Source: Pseudalkalibacillus hwajinpoensis
GTDB taxonomy: Bacteria > Bacillota > Bacilli > Bacillales > Guptibacillaceae
DNA: 64,000 bases
Direction: 5' to 3'
NCBI RefSeq assembly: GCF_015234585.1
Contig: NZ_JADFCM010000005.1
Coordinates: 1-64,000 of the forward strand
Both the position numbers and the translations under genes were made by a program. The notes below the pieces were generated by a model. It made no database searches, was not told the origin of the DNA, and saw only the letters and a list, made by a program, of their open reading frames with translations. Positions 29,994-38,369 of this stretch are shown here, one piece after another; positions within the stretch are counted from its first letter, which is position 1, and each line of letters begins with the position of its first letter.

Positions 29994-30297
29994 GAATTAA
30001 CATCGAAATAGGAAATGCTTCAATCTCATCGCTACCGTCACGGTTTCCCCATGCAAACGTCCCATTCATATAATCGATAATAAACGTAGAACCTGGATCA
30101 CCATCAATTTCATATTTATGGCCCGGTATAAAGTCATCCGGGTTTAATAAATACGACTTAGCAAGTGCAATCCTTCGTTCATGAACGGCGAATTCATTGA
30201 CCATGCCCATTTGCTCCGCTCTACGTGCTTTTTCGCTTAAGAGGGAAATTTCATTTCTTAGTTCCTGCTCACTCATATCACTGAAACGCTTTTCCAT
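29977..30297 (-). CDS. yfhH: YfhH-like protein (DUF1811)
   Basis: 106 residues: an N-terminal coiled-coil-like helical part (1-55, MSEQELRNEISLLSEKARRAEQMG) and a small beta domain (56-100, YEIDGDPGSTFIIDYMNGTFAWGNR). This is the DUF1811/YfhH pattern. The role is unknown. In B. subtilis it sits next to recX, as here with one SDR gene between. GGAGG lies 6 bp before the ATG. Confidence 0.88.
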   Translation of the reverse strand: MEKRFSDMSEQELRNEISLLSEKARRAEQMGMVNEFAVHERRIALAKSYLLNPDDFIPGHKYEIDGDPGSTFIIDYMNGTFAWGNRDGSDEIEAFPISMLIQKEQQ

Positions 30298-30393
30298 CCT
30301 TGACCTCCATCATCATCAATTCTTCCCCAAGTATAGTTCATTTTCTACTTCCTGACAAAAATATGCTACGCTTACCGAAAGGAGTGATTTTAT

Positions 30394-31065
30394 ATGAAAA
30401 CCATTTTAATTACGGGTGCCGGTTCTGGCCTCGGAGCTGAGCTTGCAAAACAGTGGGCAACTAAAGGACACCATGTCGTACTTGTTGGTCGAACCAAACA
30501 AAAACTTGAATCCATTGACCAGGAAATCAAAGATAATAAAGGTGTCTGTTCCATTTATGAATGCGATATAACTGATCCTGAAGAACTTAAAAAACTGAAA
30601 CAAGCAATGGATCGGGATAATCTACAAATTCACATGCTTGTAAACAATGCTGGTACAGGAACGTTCGGGGCTTTAGAAGACATTACTATTTCTGATATAC
30701 ATAAGGTTATTGATACAAATGTGAAAGGCACCATTTTTGCAACACAAACGTTCCTCCCTACATTAAAAAGCATGGAAGGTCGCATCATGAATATTATTTC
30801 TACCGCTGGTTTAAAAGGGAAAAATCACGAAACCGTCTACGTCGCTTCTAAATATGCGATAAGAGGTTTTACTGAGAGCTTATGGAAAGAACTAGAGGGC
30901 ACGGGTGTCAGTGCAACTGCTGTTTATATGGGAGGGATGAATACTCCATTTTGGGCAAATTCCGATCATATTAATGATGTATCAAGACTTAAATCCCCAT
31001 TTGAGAAAGCCCTCCAAATCATCGAGGAAGATGAAGGACAAAATGAGATATTTATTGATCGTTAA
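30394..31065 (+). CDS. SDR-family oxidoreductase
   Basis: 223 residues. TGAGSGLGAE (7-16) cofactor loop, NNAGTG, catalytic Ser in NIISTAG and YVASKYA with Tyr-x3-Lys. The short C-terminus suggests the compact classical SDR subgroup (like YqjQ-type). Substrate unknown. Its 3' end overlaps the recX 3' end by 14 bp on the opposite strand, without an intervening terminator. RBS AAAGGAGTG. Confidence 0.87.
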   Translation: MKTILITGAGSGLGAELAKQWATKGHHVVLVGRTKQKLESIDQEIKDNKGVCSIYECDITDPEELKKLKQAMDRDNLQIHMLVNNAGTGTFGALEDITISDIHKVIDTNVKGTIFATQTFLPTLKSMEGRIMNIISTAGLKGKNHETVYVASKYAIRGFTESLWKELEGTGVSATAVYMGGMNTPFWANSDHINDVSRLKSPFEKALQIIEEDEGQNEIFIDR

Positions 31066-31861
31066 GTTCTTCTAGATATTTATTAATAAGCGGAAAAGGA
31101 AACCCTTTACGATATAAAAATTGCTTCATTTTATGATCGAATTCACGGCGCTCGAGTTTGCTATAGCGTCGTTCCGCTTTTTGGGCCTGAAGCACGAGCG
31201 CTTCCCATTCCTCGTCTTCTCCTTTTTCTAGATCGATTTGCTGCATCACTTCTTGAATGATGTCACGATCGAAGCCTTTGGCTCTTAGTTCCTGATTTAC
31301 TTTCTGTCTTTGTTCCGTTGCTGAGGAAGTCTTTAGCTTTGATGCTTTTTTCTCAGCTAACTTAATTGCAATCTCAAGCTGTTTCTCATATGAGTATTCT
31401 TCAAGTGCTTTATCGGTCATCTTTTTATTAACTCCTTTTTGGTTGAGCTCTTGCGCGATGACAAATGGACCTTTTCCGCCTCCATTTACTTTTGTTCTTA
31501 CAAAAGCAATAGCGAATTCAAGATCATTCACGTATCCATAGCGATGAAGCTTTTTGAAAATAGCTTCGAATGCCTCTTCAGGTATTTCCTTTTTAGTAAG
31601 GTATTCTTTCACCTCTTTTTCAGAGCGCATCCGGTAAGATAAATAATTTAACGCGTAATTCATGCCTTTTTTCACCTGGTCTTCAAAATGAATTCCTTCA
31701 AGCATCTCGTCACTTAATTCGACGCCTTTTCGAAGACCAAAGCTGATCAGAACATCCTGGTCAACACCGAAACCAAATTCTTCCCCTGAACCTTTATCTA
31801 TAAATATCGAAAATCGTTCGTTATTGTTTTTTTGCGTTGTTATACGCGTAACCTTGACCAA
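31052..31861 (-). CDS. recX: Recombination regulator RecX
   Basis: 269 residues, TTG start at 31861 chosen because GGAGGTGAG is 6 bp upstream (an upstream in-frame GTG would lie inside the RBS). Three-helix RecX repeats: MNYALNYLSYRMRSEKEVKEYL, FVRTKVNGGGKGPFVIAQEL and similar C-terminal copies (FDHKMKQFLYRKGFPFPLINKYL). It modulates RecA filaments by capping or inhibition. It lies next to the TIGR01777 gene (yfhF), as in B. subtilis. Confidence 0.93.
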   Translation of the reverse strand: MVKVTRITTQKNNNERFSIFIDKGSGEEFGFGVDQDVLISFGLRKGVELSDEMLEGIHFEDQVKKGMNYALNYLSYRMRSEKEVKEYLTKKEIPEEAFEAIFKKLHRYGYVNDLEFAIAFVRTKVNGGGKGPFVIAQELNQKGVNKKMTDKALEEYSYEKQLEIAIKLAEKKASKLKTSSATEQRQKVNQELRAKGFDRDIIQEVMQQIDLEKGEDEEWEALVLQAQKAERRYSKLERREFDHKMKQFLYRKGFPFPLINKYLEELNDQ

Positions 31862-31992
31862 TGCACTCACCTCCACTCACATTGTAGCACTTTCTGAATA
31901 AACGAATGAAGTTAAAGCATTTGATTAGAGGAATATGAATATGGGTAAAGAACTAGTAGAAGTATATCGCGTACGCTTAGGAGGAAGATGAT

Positions 31993-32895
31993 ATGAACAT
32001 TGCGATTACCGGAGGAACTGGTTTTGTTGGAAGTGAACTAACAGACTCTTTTGTTAATGACGGGCATTCGGTATTTATTCTAACACGGAACCCTGCAAAC
32101 AAACCTATAAAAAAAGGGGTTACTTATGTAAAGTGGCTTCAGGATGATGCTGAGCCAGAGAAGGACCTCCCAAAGATTCACGCCATCGTGAACCTTGCAG
32201 GCGAATCAATTAATAGCGGACGGTGGACAGAAGATCGTAAACAGCGTATTCTAGACAGCCGCATCTCGTCAACGAGAGAGATCATTTCCATCATACAAAA
32301 ACTTGATCATAAACCACGCGTTCTTGTAAACGCTTCTGCTATTGGATTTTATGGTTCATCACTTGATAAATCATTTACCGAAAATGATACAGAACCTGGT
32401 TCTGACTTCCTGGCAGATGTTACACGCAAATGGGAAGATGAAGCAATGAAAGCACAGAATCATGGAGTTCGTACCGTTCTTGCGCGATTTGGTGTTGTCC
32501 TTGGCGAAGAAGGAGCCCTTCCTTTGATGACCTTGCCATATAAATTATTTATGGGTGGTAAACTTGGTGATGGACGACAATGGTATTCCTGGGTACATAT
32601 TATGGATGTAGTTGGGATGATCCGATTTGCTGTTGATCACGACTCTGTCCAGGGGCCATTAAACGTAACCGCACCTGAACCAAAGAGAATGAATGATTTT
32701 GGTAAAACAATTGGGGAAGTAATGAATCGACCTCACTGGATGCCTGTTCCTGAAGCACCTGTTCAAGCAGCTCTAGGAGAAAAAAGTGGAATTGTATTAA
32801 AAGGACAGTGCGTTCTTCCACAGAAAGCTAAAGAATTAGGTTATCCTTTCCGCTACATTAAATTAAAAGACGCATTAGAGAACCTGCTGGTCTAA
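31993..32895 (+). CDS. yfhF: TIGR01777-family NAD(P)-binding epimerase (YfhF-like)
   Basis: 300 residues. Rossmann motif GGTGFVGSEL (7-16), NLAGESINSGRWTEDRK, the Ser/Tyr site NASAIGFYGSS and the family-specific C-terminal block PHWMPVPEAPVQAALGE, which identifies the SDR39U1/TIGR01777 group. The substrate is unknown. GGAGGAAG lies 6 bp before the ATG. Monocistronic, with a terminator directly after the stop; divergent from recX. Confidence 0.92.
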   Translation: MNIAITGGTGFVGSELTDSFVNDGHSVFILTRNPANKPIKKGVTYVKWLQDDAEPEKDLPKIHAIVNLAGESINSGRWTEDRKQRILDSRISSTREIISIIQKLDHKPRVLVNASAIGFYGSSLDKSFTENDTEPGSDFLADVTRKWEDEAMKAQNHGVRTVLARFGVVLGEEGALPLMTLPYKLFMGGKLGDGRQWYSWVHIMDVVGMIRFAVDHDSVQGPLNVTAPEPKRMNDFGKTIGEVMNRPHWMPVPEAPVQAALGEKSGIVLKGQCVLPQKAKELGYPFRYIKLKDALENLLV

Positions 32896-32911
32896 ACCAG
32901 CAGGTTTTTTT
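32880..32911 (+). terminator. Terminator after yfhF
   Basis: AACCTGCTGG-TCTAAA-CCAGCAGGTT then TTTTTT; the stem overlaps the last codons of the gene. Confidence 0.93.
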
Positions 32912-33123
32912 AAACCCTCCCTTCATTTGAATAGAAGCATTACCTATTTTCTAAGAAAAGTGAAATCGTTATGTTTATGAAAAGGTTGTATCTCAATTAA
33001 AATATCCTTCGCCATTTACACATTCGATGATGTAGTACCGATGATGGATAATGGATATAATGAATTAACTAGCTGTTTTCGACGATGTGTCGTTATAAAA
33101 CTAAAAGATGATAGGTGAATAAT

Positions 33124-34239
33124 ATGACGATATTATTTAAGCAAGCTCGAGTTTATCCAGTTTCATCACCATTACTCCCATGTGCTGATGTTCTTGTAAA
33201 GGACGGCCTTATTCATGAAGTCTCCCCCTCTATACCTGAAGAAGCTGATATGACCGTAATTGACGGCAAAGGTTATCATCTTTTACCCGGTTTCATTGAT
33301 GCACATACACATGTTGGCCTTTATGACGAAGGCACTGGCTGGGCCGGTAATGATGCAAACGAAACCGTAGAAGCTCTAACTCCCCATGTAAGAGCACTTG
33401 ACGGTGTAAATCCACTCGATGTTGGTTTTAAAGATGCGATTGCATTTGGCGTAACTTCTGTCCAAGTTATGCCTGGAAGTGCGAATATTATTGGCGGTAT
33501 AACAACTGTTCTGAAAACGCATGGAAAGAACGTAGAGAAAATGATTGTCAGAGAAACCGCCGGTCTAAAAATTGCATTAGGTGAAAACCCGAAACGGGTT
33601 CATAGTCACTCCAATAATGATTCCATTACCCGCATGGGAATTATGGGCCTTCTTCGAGAAGCATTCTATGATGCTGGGAGGTCTAATCAGATCGAGCATC
33701 CACGAATTTCACCCATTATGGCAGCACTAAATCGTGAAATTCCTGTTAGAATTCACGCTCACCGTGCAGACGATATATTAACAGCTGTTCGATTTGCTAG
33801 GGAGTTTAATCTTGATCTCAGAATTGAGCATTGTACAGAAGGCCATCTTATTGCAGATGAACTTAGTGGACAGAACCTTAAAGTAACTGTAGGACCTTCT
33901 ATGACGAGACGTTCGAAGATAGAATTAAAGAACAAAACTTGGGCGACTTATGGCATTCTGAATAGCCACGGGATTGAAGTGTCAATCACAACAGATCATC
34001 CATACGTTCCTATTCAGTACTTAAATATTTGTGCAGCGCTTGCTGTTAGAGAAGGGTTAAGCGAAGAAAAAGCGATTGAAGGAATTACACTAAATCCCGC
34101 TAAAAGTCTTGGAGTCGAACACCGAATTGGAAGTATAGAAGTTGGAAAAGATGCCGATTTAGTGCTCTGGTCTAATCATCCATTCCAGTACGATGCCCGT
34201 CCAGTATTGACGATGATTAACGGGGAAATTATTCGTTAA
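33124..34239 (+). CDS. Amidohydrolase (imidazolonepropionase/dihydroorotase-like superfamily)
   Basis: 371 residues from the ATG at 33124 (GGTGA 6 bp upstream). The metallo-hydrolase motifs run in order: LLPGFIDAHTH (HxH), the second-metal His in RIHAHRAD and IEHCTEGH, and the catalytic-Asp region TTDHPYVP. C-terminal NPAKSLGVEHRIGSIEVGKDADLVLW is the usual amidohydrolase tail. A cytoplasmic hydrolase acting on a cyclic amide or similar; the substrate is not readable. Monocistronic. The 200-bp gap before it has TATAAT (33055-33060) but no good -35. Confidence 0.88.
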   Translation: MTILFKQARVYPVSSPLLPCADVLVKDGLIHEVSPSIPEEADMTVIDGKGYHLLPGFIDAHTHVGLYDEGTGWAGNDANETVEALTPHVRALDGVNPLDVGFKDAIAFGVTSVQVMPGSANIIGGITTVLKTHGKNVEKMIVRETAGLKIALGENPKRVHSHSNNDSITRMGIMGLLREAFYDAGRSNQIEHPRISPIMAALNREIPVRIHAHRADDILTAVRFAREFNLDLRIEHCTEGHLIADELSGQNLKVTVGPSMTRRSKIELKNKTWATYGILNSHGIEVSITTDHPYVPIQYLNICAALAVREGLSEEKAIEGITLNPAKSLGVEHRIGSIEVGKDADLVLWSNHPFQYDARPVLTMINGEIIR

Positions 34240-34388
34240 AATCGCTTAAATTTCTTGTCACATAGACACTTACAATAACTTTACATTTAGAAGTGAAAAA
34301 TACGCAAAAAACTAGTATCTTTTTTTAAATAAATCGAGTATGATACTTTTGTAATTACAATAAAATGAACTAACAACTTCATATCTGA

Positions 34389-34513
34389 ATATGGGAAGGC
34401 AATTGGTGCGCCACCAGCAGTGACTGGTCCTAGTGGGTTCGATTCCCACCCCGAATAATAATTCAACATACTATTATTCGAGGGTGGGGATAAGTCTGCC
34501 CTCGACAGGAGGG
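34389..34513 (+). promoter_or_regulatory. Structured leader of the GNAT gene: tRNA-like fold versus long hairpin, with SD-sequestering helix
   Basis: Three alternative structures can be read. (a) A tRNA-like cloverleaf 34389-34456: acceptor ATATGGG/CCCGAAT (one mismatch, one G-U), D arm GGC/GCC with a loop containing TTGG, a 5-bp anticodon-type arm ACCAG/CTGGT with a 6-nt loop, and a perfect T arm GTGGG-TTCGATT-CCCAC (34433-34449). (b) A 10+9-bp hairpin 34442-34491 with one bulged A, using the 3' strand of the T arm. (c) CGAGGG (34479-34484) pairing with CCCTCG (34499-34504), or CCCTC (34499-34503) pairing with the Shine-Dalgarno GAGGG (34509-34513). The mutually exclusive helices look like a translational switch. 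There is no CCA end and position 8 is A, so it is not a normal tRNA. Confidence 0.6.
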
Positions 34514-34519
34514 AAACTC

Positions 34520-35074
34520 ATGATTAAACATCGTGACCTGTCGGAATGTCATGTGCTATTTGACTTGATGGTTGACCCAGCTGTCTTCCCATTCGTACGT
34601 CATAAAGCAAGCTCTTACGAAGAATATCTATTCTTAACAAAACAACTTATTGAAGCTGAGGAGCAGGGAGAATTAATTTCTAGGACCATTCTTGATGAAT
34701 GGGGTGCACCTATTGGTACAATTAATTTGTTTGATATTGAACATCAAACTGGCTTTCTTGGAACGTGGATTGGTACCCCTTACCACGGCAAAGGTTATAA
34801 TCAAATCGCGAAAGAAGCTTTCTTCAATGAAATGTTTTTTGATAAGCAAATTCATACAATTTTCATGAGAATTAACAAGGATAACATTCGCTCTCAAAAA
34901 GCGGCAGAAAAAATCCCTTATGTCGAGAAAGCTAATGAGAAATGGCCTGAAGTTTATAAGCAAATTAATACTGGAGAGAAATCATATCATTTATATGAAA
35001 TTGAACGCGATAATTATCACCTTCACGTCATGCGCGAAGGTACAGAAGCAGTTGAAGTTCAATTAGAAGCATAA
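34520..35074 (+). CDS. GNAT-family N-acetyltransferase (RimJ/RimL-like)
   Basis: 184 residues from the ATG at 34520 with AGGAGGG 6 bp upstream; the frame is open to 34433 but runs through the structured leader. GNAT pattern: IGTINLFDIEHQTGFLGTWIGTPYHGKGYNQIAKEA contains the acetyl-CoA pyrophosphate loop (Q/H-G-K-G-Y) and the next strand HTIFMRINKDNIRSQKAAEK is the usual IxxxNxxSxxAxEK motif. A C-terminal extension of about 35 residues is acidic. The target could be a protein N-terminus or a small molecule. Its leader is the most unusual non-coding element of the window. Confidence 0.88.
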   Translation: MIKHRDLSECHVLFDLMVDPAVFPFVRHKASSYEEYLFLTKQLIEAEEQGELISRTILDEWGAPIGTINLFDIEHQTGFLGTWIGTPYHGKGYNQIAKEAFFNEMFFDKQIHTIFMRINKDNIRSQKAAEKIPYVEKANEKWPEVYKQINTGEKSYHLYEIERDNYHLHVMREGTEAVEVQLEA

Positions 35075-35099
35075 GTTCCTGTTAAAGGAACTTTTTTTA
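35073..35099 (+). terminator. Terminator after the GNAT gene
   Basis: AAGTTCCT-GTTA-AAGGAACTT followed by TTTTTT. Confidence 0.9.
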
Positions 35100-35145
35100 T
35101 TGTTATTATTGCCTTATTTCTATTGGTTTTTTCTATAGAGTGTCA

Positions 35146-35261
35146 TAATCCACAGCGTTACTATCGGCGCCTGGTCATTGCTTTTATCCACATGTGCATA
35201 GAACTTTATGTGATGGCAATGCTAGTAGCATCTTAAGGAAAAGAGGGATTATTGTGGATAA
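35146..35261. other. DnaA boxes upstream of and at the yfhE start
   Basis: Two perfect TTATCCACA boxes: + strand 35184-35192 and minus strand 35253-35261 (TGTGGATAA, which includes the yfhE GTG start codon). Near-matches at 35146-35154 (TAATCCACA) and 35193-35201 (TGTGCATAG) lie beside them. They belong with the denser cluster at 35690-35920. Confidence 0.6.
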
Positions 35262-35367
35262 ACGTAAAGGCAGAGAAAATAAGGAAGCAAAAATGACGCT
35301 AACGAAGACCCAAGATGTTCTTTTTGGAAGAGAATTCAAACGTGCTGACCGAGCTGGGCATAAATAA
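35254..35367 (+). CDS. yfhE: YfhE-like small protein
   Basis: 37 residues with a GTG start at 35254 (AGAGGG 6 bp upstream). MTLTKTQDVLFGREFKRADRAG matches the YfhE-family core I remember (TLTxxQEVxYxREFKxADRAG). Rich in Lys/Arg/Glu. Function unknown; sporulation-associated by family and neighbourhood. Too short for usual gene finders. Confidence 0.75.
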   Translation: MDKRKGRENKEAKMTLTKTQDVLFGREFKRADRAGHK

Positions 35368-35447
35368 AGACGAATAATTAAACAAAAACAAGCCATTCTA
35401 ATGAGTGGAGAGATCTTCTCCAAACACATTTACAGGAGCTGATTAAG

Positions 35448-35618
35448 ATGGCAAAACGTCCAAATTTTTCAGAAGGTAAACAAAAGCGTCAAGCTAAAAA
35501 TCCAATTCCATCAGCACAAAACGAGGATGTAGAATTCGCAAATGAATTCGACACCGCTGATGCGAAAGCAGCTGAAAGATCAAAGGCCGCAAACCAGCGC
35601 GCGAAGAAAAACAAATAA
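35448..35618 (+). CDS. yfhD: YfhD-like small protein
   Basis: 56 residues from the ATG at 35448 (CAGGAG 9 bp upstream). A basic N-terminal half (KRPNFSEGKQKRQAKNP) and an acidic-then-basic helix EFANEFDTADAKAAERSKAANQRAKK, consistent with the YfhD family and with its position next to yfhE. The EFANEFD segment also resembles SASP-like proteins, an alternative identity. Followed by a strong terminator. Confidence 0.7.
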   Translation: MAKRPNFSEGKQKRQAKNPIPSAQNEDVEFANEFDTADAKAAERSKAANQRAKKNK

Positions 35619-35620
35619 CC

Positions 35621-35648
35621 AAAAAGGGGACCGTATCGGTCCCTTTTT
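35621..35648. terminator. Terminator after yfhD
   Basis: AAAAAGGGGACCG-TAT-CGGTCCCTTTTT, one bulged G; T run on the + strand. Confidence 0.88.
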
Positions 35649-35689
35649 GATTTCAGAAAAAAATAGCGATTCAGAAGTTAACAAGCAAG

Positions 35690-35920
35690 TTATGCACAAG
35701 CTGTTAACAATGTTGATAACATGTTATCTTTCCCTTTTTAGAGCACATTTATTATAAACAATTTTTTTGTTGATAACCTCGTATTAAGCTGTGGATATTG
35801 TTGATAAACTTGTTAGTAACGCTATAAATACCTATTCATCTTGTGTATAAGTCTGTGGAAAGTGTTAATGACTGTATTTAGCTTCCAGTCGGAAGGGTTT
35901 AACTACTAACTTTATCCATA
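35690..35920. other. DnaA-box cluster in the 315-bp intergenic gap between yfhD and rlmCD
   Basis: In about 230 bp there are TTATGCACA (35690-35698), TGTGTATAA (35842-35850; = TTATACACA), TGTGGATAT (35790-35798), TGTGGAAAG (35854-35862), TTATCCATA (35912-35920), and three copies of TGTTGATAA starting at 35711, 35768 and 35799, each within one mismatch of TTATCCACA. The region is AT-rich and lies between two gene 3' ends, so it holds no promoter need. No other feature is seen in this gap. It resembles the DnaA-binding clusters known outside oriC in B. subtilis. Confidence 0.6.
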
Positions 35921-35933
35921 AATAAGGTTGTAA

Positions 35934-37340
35934 CTATTTCTTATTTCCTGTGTTTCTTTTAAAAACAGACACTACTTCGATATGAGACGTTTGTGGAAAC
36001 ATATCGACTGGCTGTAAATGCTGAAGCTCATATCCCTTTTTCATTAAATAGGAAGAATCTTTTGCAAGCGTTGAAGGATTACAGGATACATAAACAATTC
36101 GATCTGGCTTTGCTTTTACCATCGTAGCTAATAACGTCTCATCACAGCCAGTTCTCGGTGGATCTACCACAATCACGTTTGGTTTGAACCCTTCTTTTAT
36201 CCACTTAGGAACGACCTCTTCTGCTTTACCTATATCGTAAGTCATCTTCTCCTGATAACCGTGACTTTTAGCATTCTTTCTTGCATCATCAATCGATTCT
36301 TTAATGACATCCATCCCTCTGACTTCTCGCGCATTATCGGCAAGCCATAATCCAATCGTACCTACTCCACAATAAGCATCTATAATGTTTTCTTTACCAG
36401 TAAGCGCAGCAGCTTTTTTCACTTCATCATAGAGGTGAACAGTTTGCGTGGGATTTAGCTGGAAAAAGGCACGAGCAGATAATTCGAAATTTAAATCTCC
36501 TAATGATTCCTCTATTACTTCTTCCCCATCTAATACGAAGGTTTTATCACCGAATATTAGAGATGTTCTCTGCCCATTTACATTTTGAATAACCGACTTC
36601 ACTTCAGGAAGCCTTTTCTTCACTTCTTTAATAAGTAATTCTTTCCGCGGAATGTTCTCTTCTGAAGTGACAAGCACTAATTGAATTTGTCCCGTCTCAA
36701 ATCCAACTCTCGTTACGATTGTACGAACGAGCCCCTTTCTCTTCTTTTCATTATATATCGAAATATTTAAATCCTCGAGGATCTTCACAACTTGACGAGT
36801 GACTCGATTTGTTTCCGGGTGTTGTACTAAACAGTTTGTCAGTTCAACAAGCTCGTGTGACCCTGCTCCGTATAATCCTGCAATGACTTTTCCCTTTTGC
36901 TTTCTTACCTGAAGCTGACTTTTATTTCGATAGTTCCAGGGGTCTTTCATTCCAATTACAGGCTTTATTGTTATATCCTTTTCACCCAATTTTGCATGCC
37001 GTTCAAACGACTGAATCACAATATCCCGTTTTTCACGAAGTTGTGCCTTATAGCTTAAATGTTGGAGCTGACATCCTCCACATTCTTCATATACCGGACA
37101 TGGCGGAGTGGTTCTGTCATTCGATTTTTTTCGAAGCCTTTTTATTTTTGCTTCAGCACGATTTGAAAAAACCTTTGTGACTTCAGCTGTAATTTCTTCC
37201 CCAGGTAGTGCCCCAGGAACAAATACCACTGTTCTCTTAAAAAAACCGACCCCTTCTCCATTTATCCCCAATCGTTTAATTGTTAAAGGAATTGTTTGAC
37301 CGTTCGTAAGCCCTGTCCCTTTCACATTTTTGTTATCCAA
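35934..37340 (-). CDS. rlmCD: 23S rRNA (uracil-5-)-methyltransferase RlmCD/RumA family
   Basis: 468 residues. An N-terminal TRAM domain (about 12-70), a Cys cluster [10 protein letters not shown] (Cys81, 87, 90) for the [4Fe-4S] centre with a fourth Cys in ELTNCLVQ, and the C-terminal methyltransferase: [11 protein letters not shown] (SAM), DPPRTGC and [13 protein letters not shown] with the catalytic Cys. It forms m5U in 23S rRNA. Bacillus has paralogues (YefA = RlmCD and YfjO); by location beside the alkA-like and pdaA genes this may be YfjO, so the symbol is tentative. Confidence 0.9.
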   Translation of the reverse strand: MDNKNVKGTGLTNGQTIPLTIKRLGINGEGVGFFKRTVVFVPGALPGEEITAEVTKVFSNRAEAKIKRLRKKSNDRTTPPCPVYEECGGCQLQHLSYKAQLREKRDIVIQSFERHAKLGEKDITIKPVIGMKDPWNYRNKSQLQVRKQKGKVIAGLYGAGSHELVELTNCLVQHPETNRVTRQVVKILEDLNISIYNEKKRKGLVRTIVTRVGFETGQIQLVLVTSEENIPRKELLIKEVKKRLPEVKSVIQNVNGQRTSLIFGDKTFVLDGEEVIEESLGDLNFELSARAFFQLNPTQTVHLYDEVKKAAALTGKENIIDAYCGVGTIGLWLADNAREVRGMDVIKESIDDARKNAKSHGYQEKMTYDIGKAEEVVPKWIKEGFKPNVIVVDPPRTGCDETLLATMVKAKPDRIVYVSCNPSTLAKDSSYLMKKGYELQHLQPVDMFPQTSHIEVVSVFKRNTGNKK

Positions 37341-37358
37341 AAATATCTCTCCTTCTAC

Positions 37359-38228
37359 TTAACCGCTTAAGCTTTCCCATAAATACATGGACACATAGCT
37401 TGAATACGGAGACCATTTCTCTTTATACTTAACGACTTCTTCTTTTGTAGGCTTTGTTGATAATTGAAACCATTTCATAATGGCATTTTGAATCCCAACA
37501 TCACCTGCAGGTAATATATCTTTCCGTCTTAGTCCAAAAAGCAGTACACATTCAACTGTCCATGGACCAACACCTCTTATAGGAAGCAGTTCATCATATA
37601 CTTCCTTAGTTGTTAATTTGTTGAGGTTCTCTAAATCAAGCTCTCCTGATACAATCTTTTCAGCAATTCCAATCACATATTCTGCTTTTCTTTTGCTAAA
37701 TTGTAAATCGCGTAATTCTTGAACAGTTAAACGACTAACCACCTCTGGTTTAGGATAGAACCACACGCCATCCATTTCAGTTCCATAGCTTGTCACAAAA
37801 CGATAGGTCAGCGTATACGCAAACTTCATATTAAGCTGCTGATGAACAATATTCTTCAGTAATGCACAATAAGCGTCAGGCTCACAAATAATTGGCATAC
37901 CGAGATAATTATCCATCAATGATCGAATATTTGTTTCTTTTAGTACTGACGAGATCCCTTCAATGTCCATATGAAAGTCAAACATATGACTAATCTGAGT
38001 AATCGCTTGTTCCTTATTACTTACATCATTTCCGTATATCTCAAAGCAAGGGTATTTACGATTTCCAGTTGATTGAACTGTATATACGGCTTTTTCATTA
38101 TTAATAATAAGAGGAATCTTAAATTGTTGACTGTGACCATCGACATACTGAAGCGGGTCCATGCTCATTCTTTGGAAAAGTCGATCTACGTCATATGGCG
38201 CTTTAGGATATAACTTCTCAACCCACAT
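37359..38228 (-). CDS. DNA-3-methyladenine glycosylase, AlkA-like (YfjP type)
   Basis: 289 residues; the start at 38228 is favoured over 38231 because GGAGG is then 7 bp away. The HhH-GPD core contains LLKNIVHQQLNMKFA, LPIRGVGPWTVECVLLFGL and ILPAGDVGIQNA with the catalytic Asp. The N-terminal beta domain (about 1-100) is AlkA-like. It excises alkylated purines. It sits 18 bp upstream of the rlmCD start codon in the same direction, so it is probably cotranscribed. Confidence 0.9.
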   Translation of the reverse strand: MWVEKLYPKAPYDVDRLFQRMSMDPLQYVDGHSQQFKIPLIINNEKAVYTVQSTGNRKYPCFEIYGNDVSNKEQAITQISHMFDFHMDIEGISSVLKETNIRSLMDNYLGMPIICEPDAYCALLKNIVHQQLNMKFAYTLTYRFVTSYGTEMDGVWFYPKPEVVSRLTVQELRDLQFSKRKAEYVIGIAEKIVSGELDLENLNKLTTKEVYDELLPIRGVGPWTVECVLLFGLRRKDILPAGDVGIQNAIMKWFQLSTKPTKEEVVKYKEKWSPYSSYVSMYLWESLSG

Positions 38229-38336
38229 CATACCGCCTCCATTTCTTAGGTCGTCTATATTATCGCAAATCCAAAACAGGATTACTAGTTACAGAAGAGC
38301 AAGTCGTCCTTTCTTCTTTCTTCTTAAATCATGCAA

Positions 38337-38358
38337 AAGACTGCCATTTCTGGCAGCC
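38337..38358 (-). terminator. Terminator downstream of pdaA
   Basis: On the minus strand GGCTGCCA-GAAA-TGGCAGTC then TTTTG. Confidence 0.75.
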
Positions 38359-38369
38359 TAGAATATTTA

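Noticed and set aside
34287..34469. 60-codon minus-strand ORF across the GNAT leader
   Set aside because: It is the antisense reading of the tRNA-like element; no RBS and no similarity to a protein family.
34389..34513. T-box, cobalamin or other known riboswitch
   Set aside because: No T-box AGGGUGGNACCGCG sequence, and the conserved cores of cobalamin, SAM and similar classes are absent; GGGTGG near 34482 is only a superficial resemblance.
35146..35920. Replication origin oriC
   Set aside because: dnaA, dnaN, rpmH and other oriC neighbours are absent, and the cluster is in a yfh gene neighbourhood; a DnaA-titration site is the better reading.
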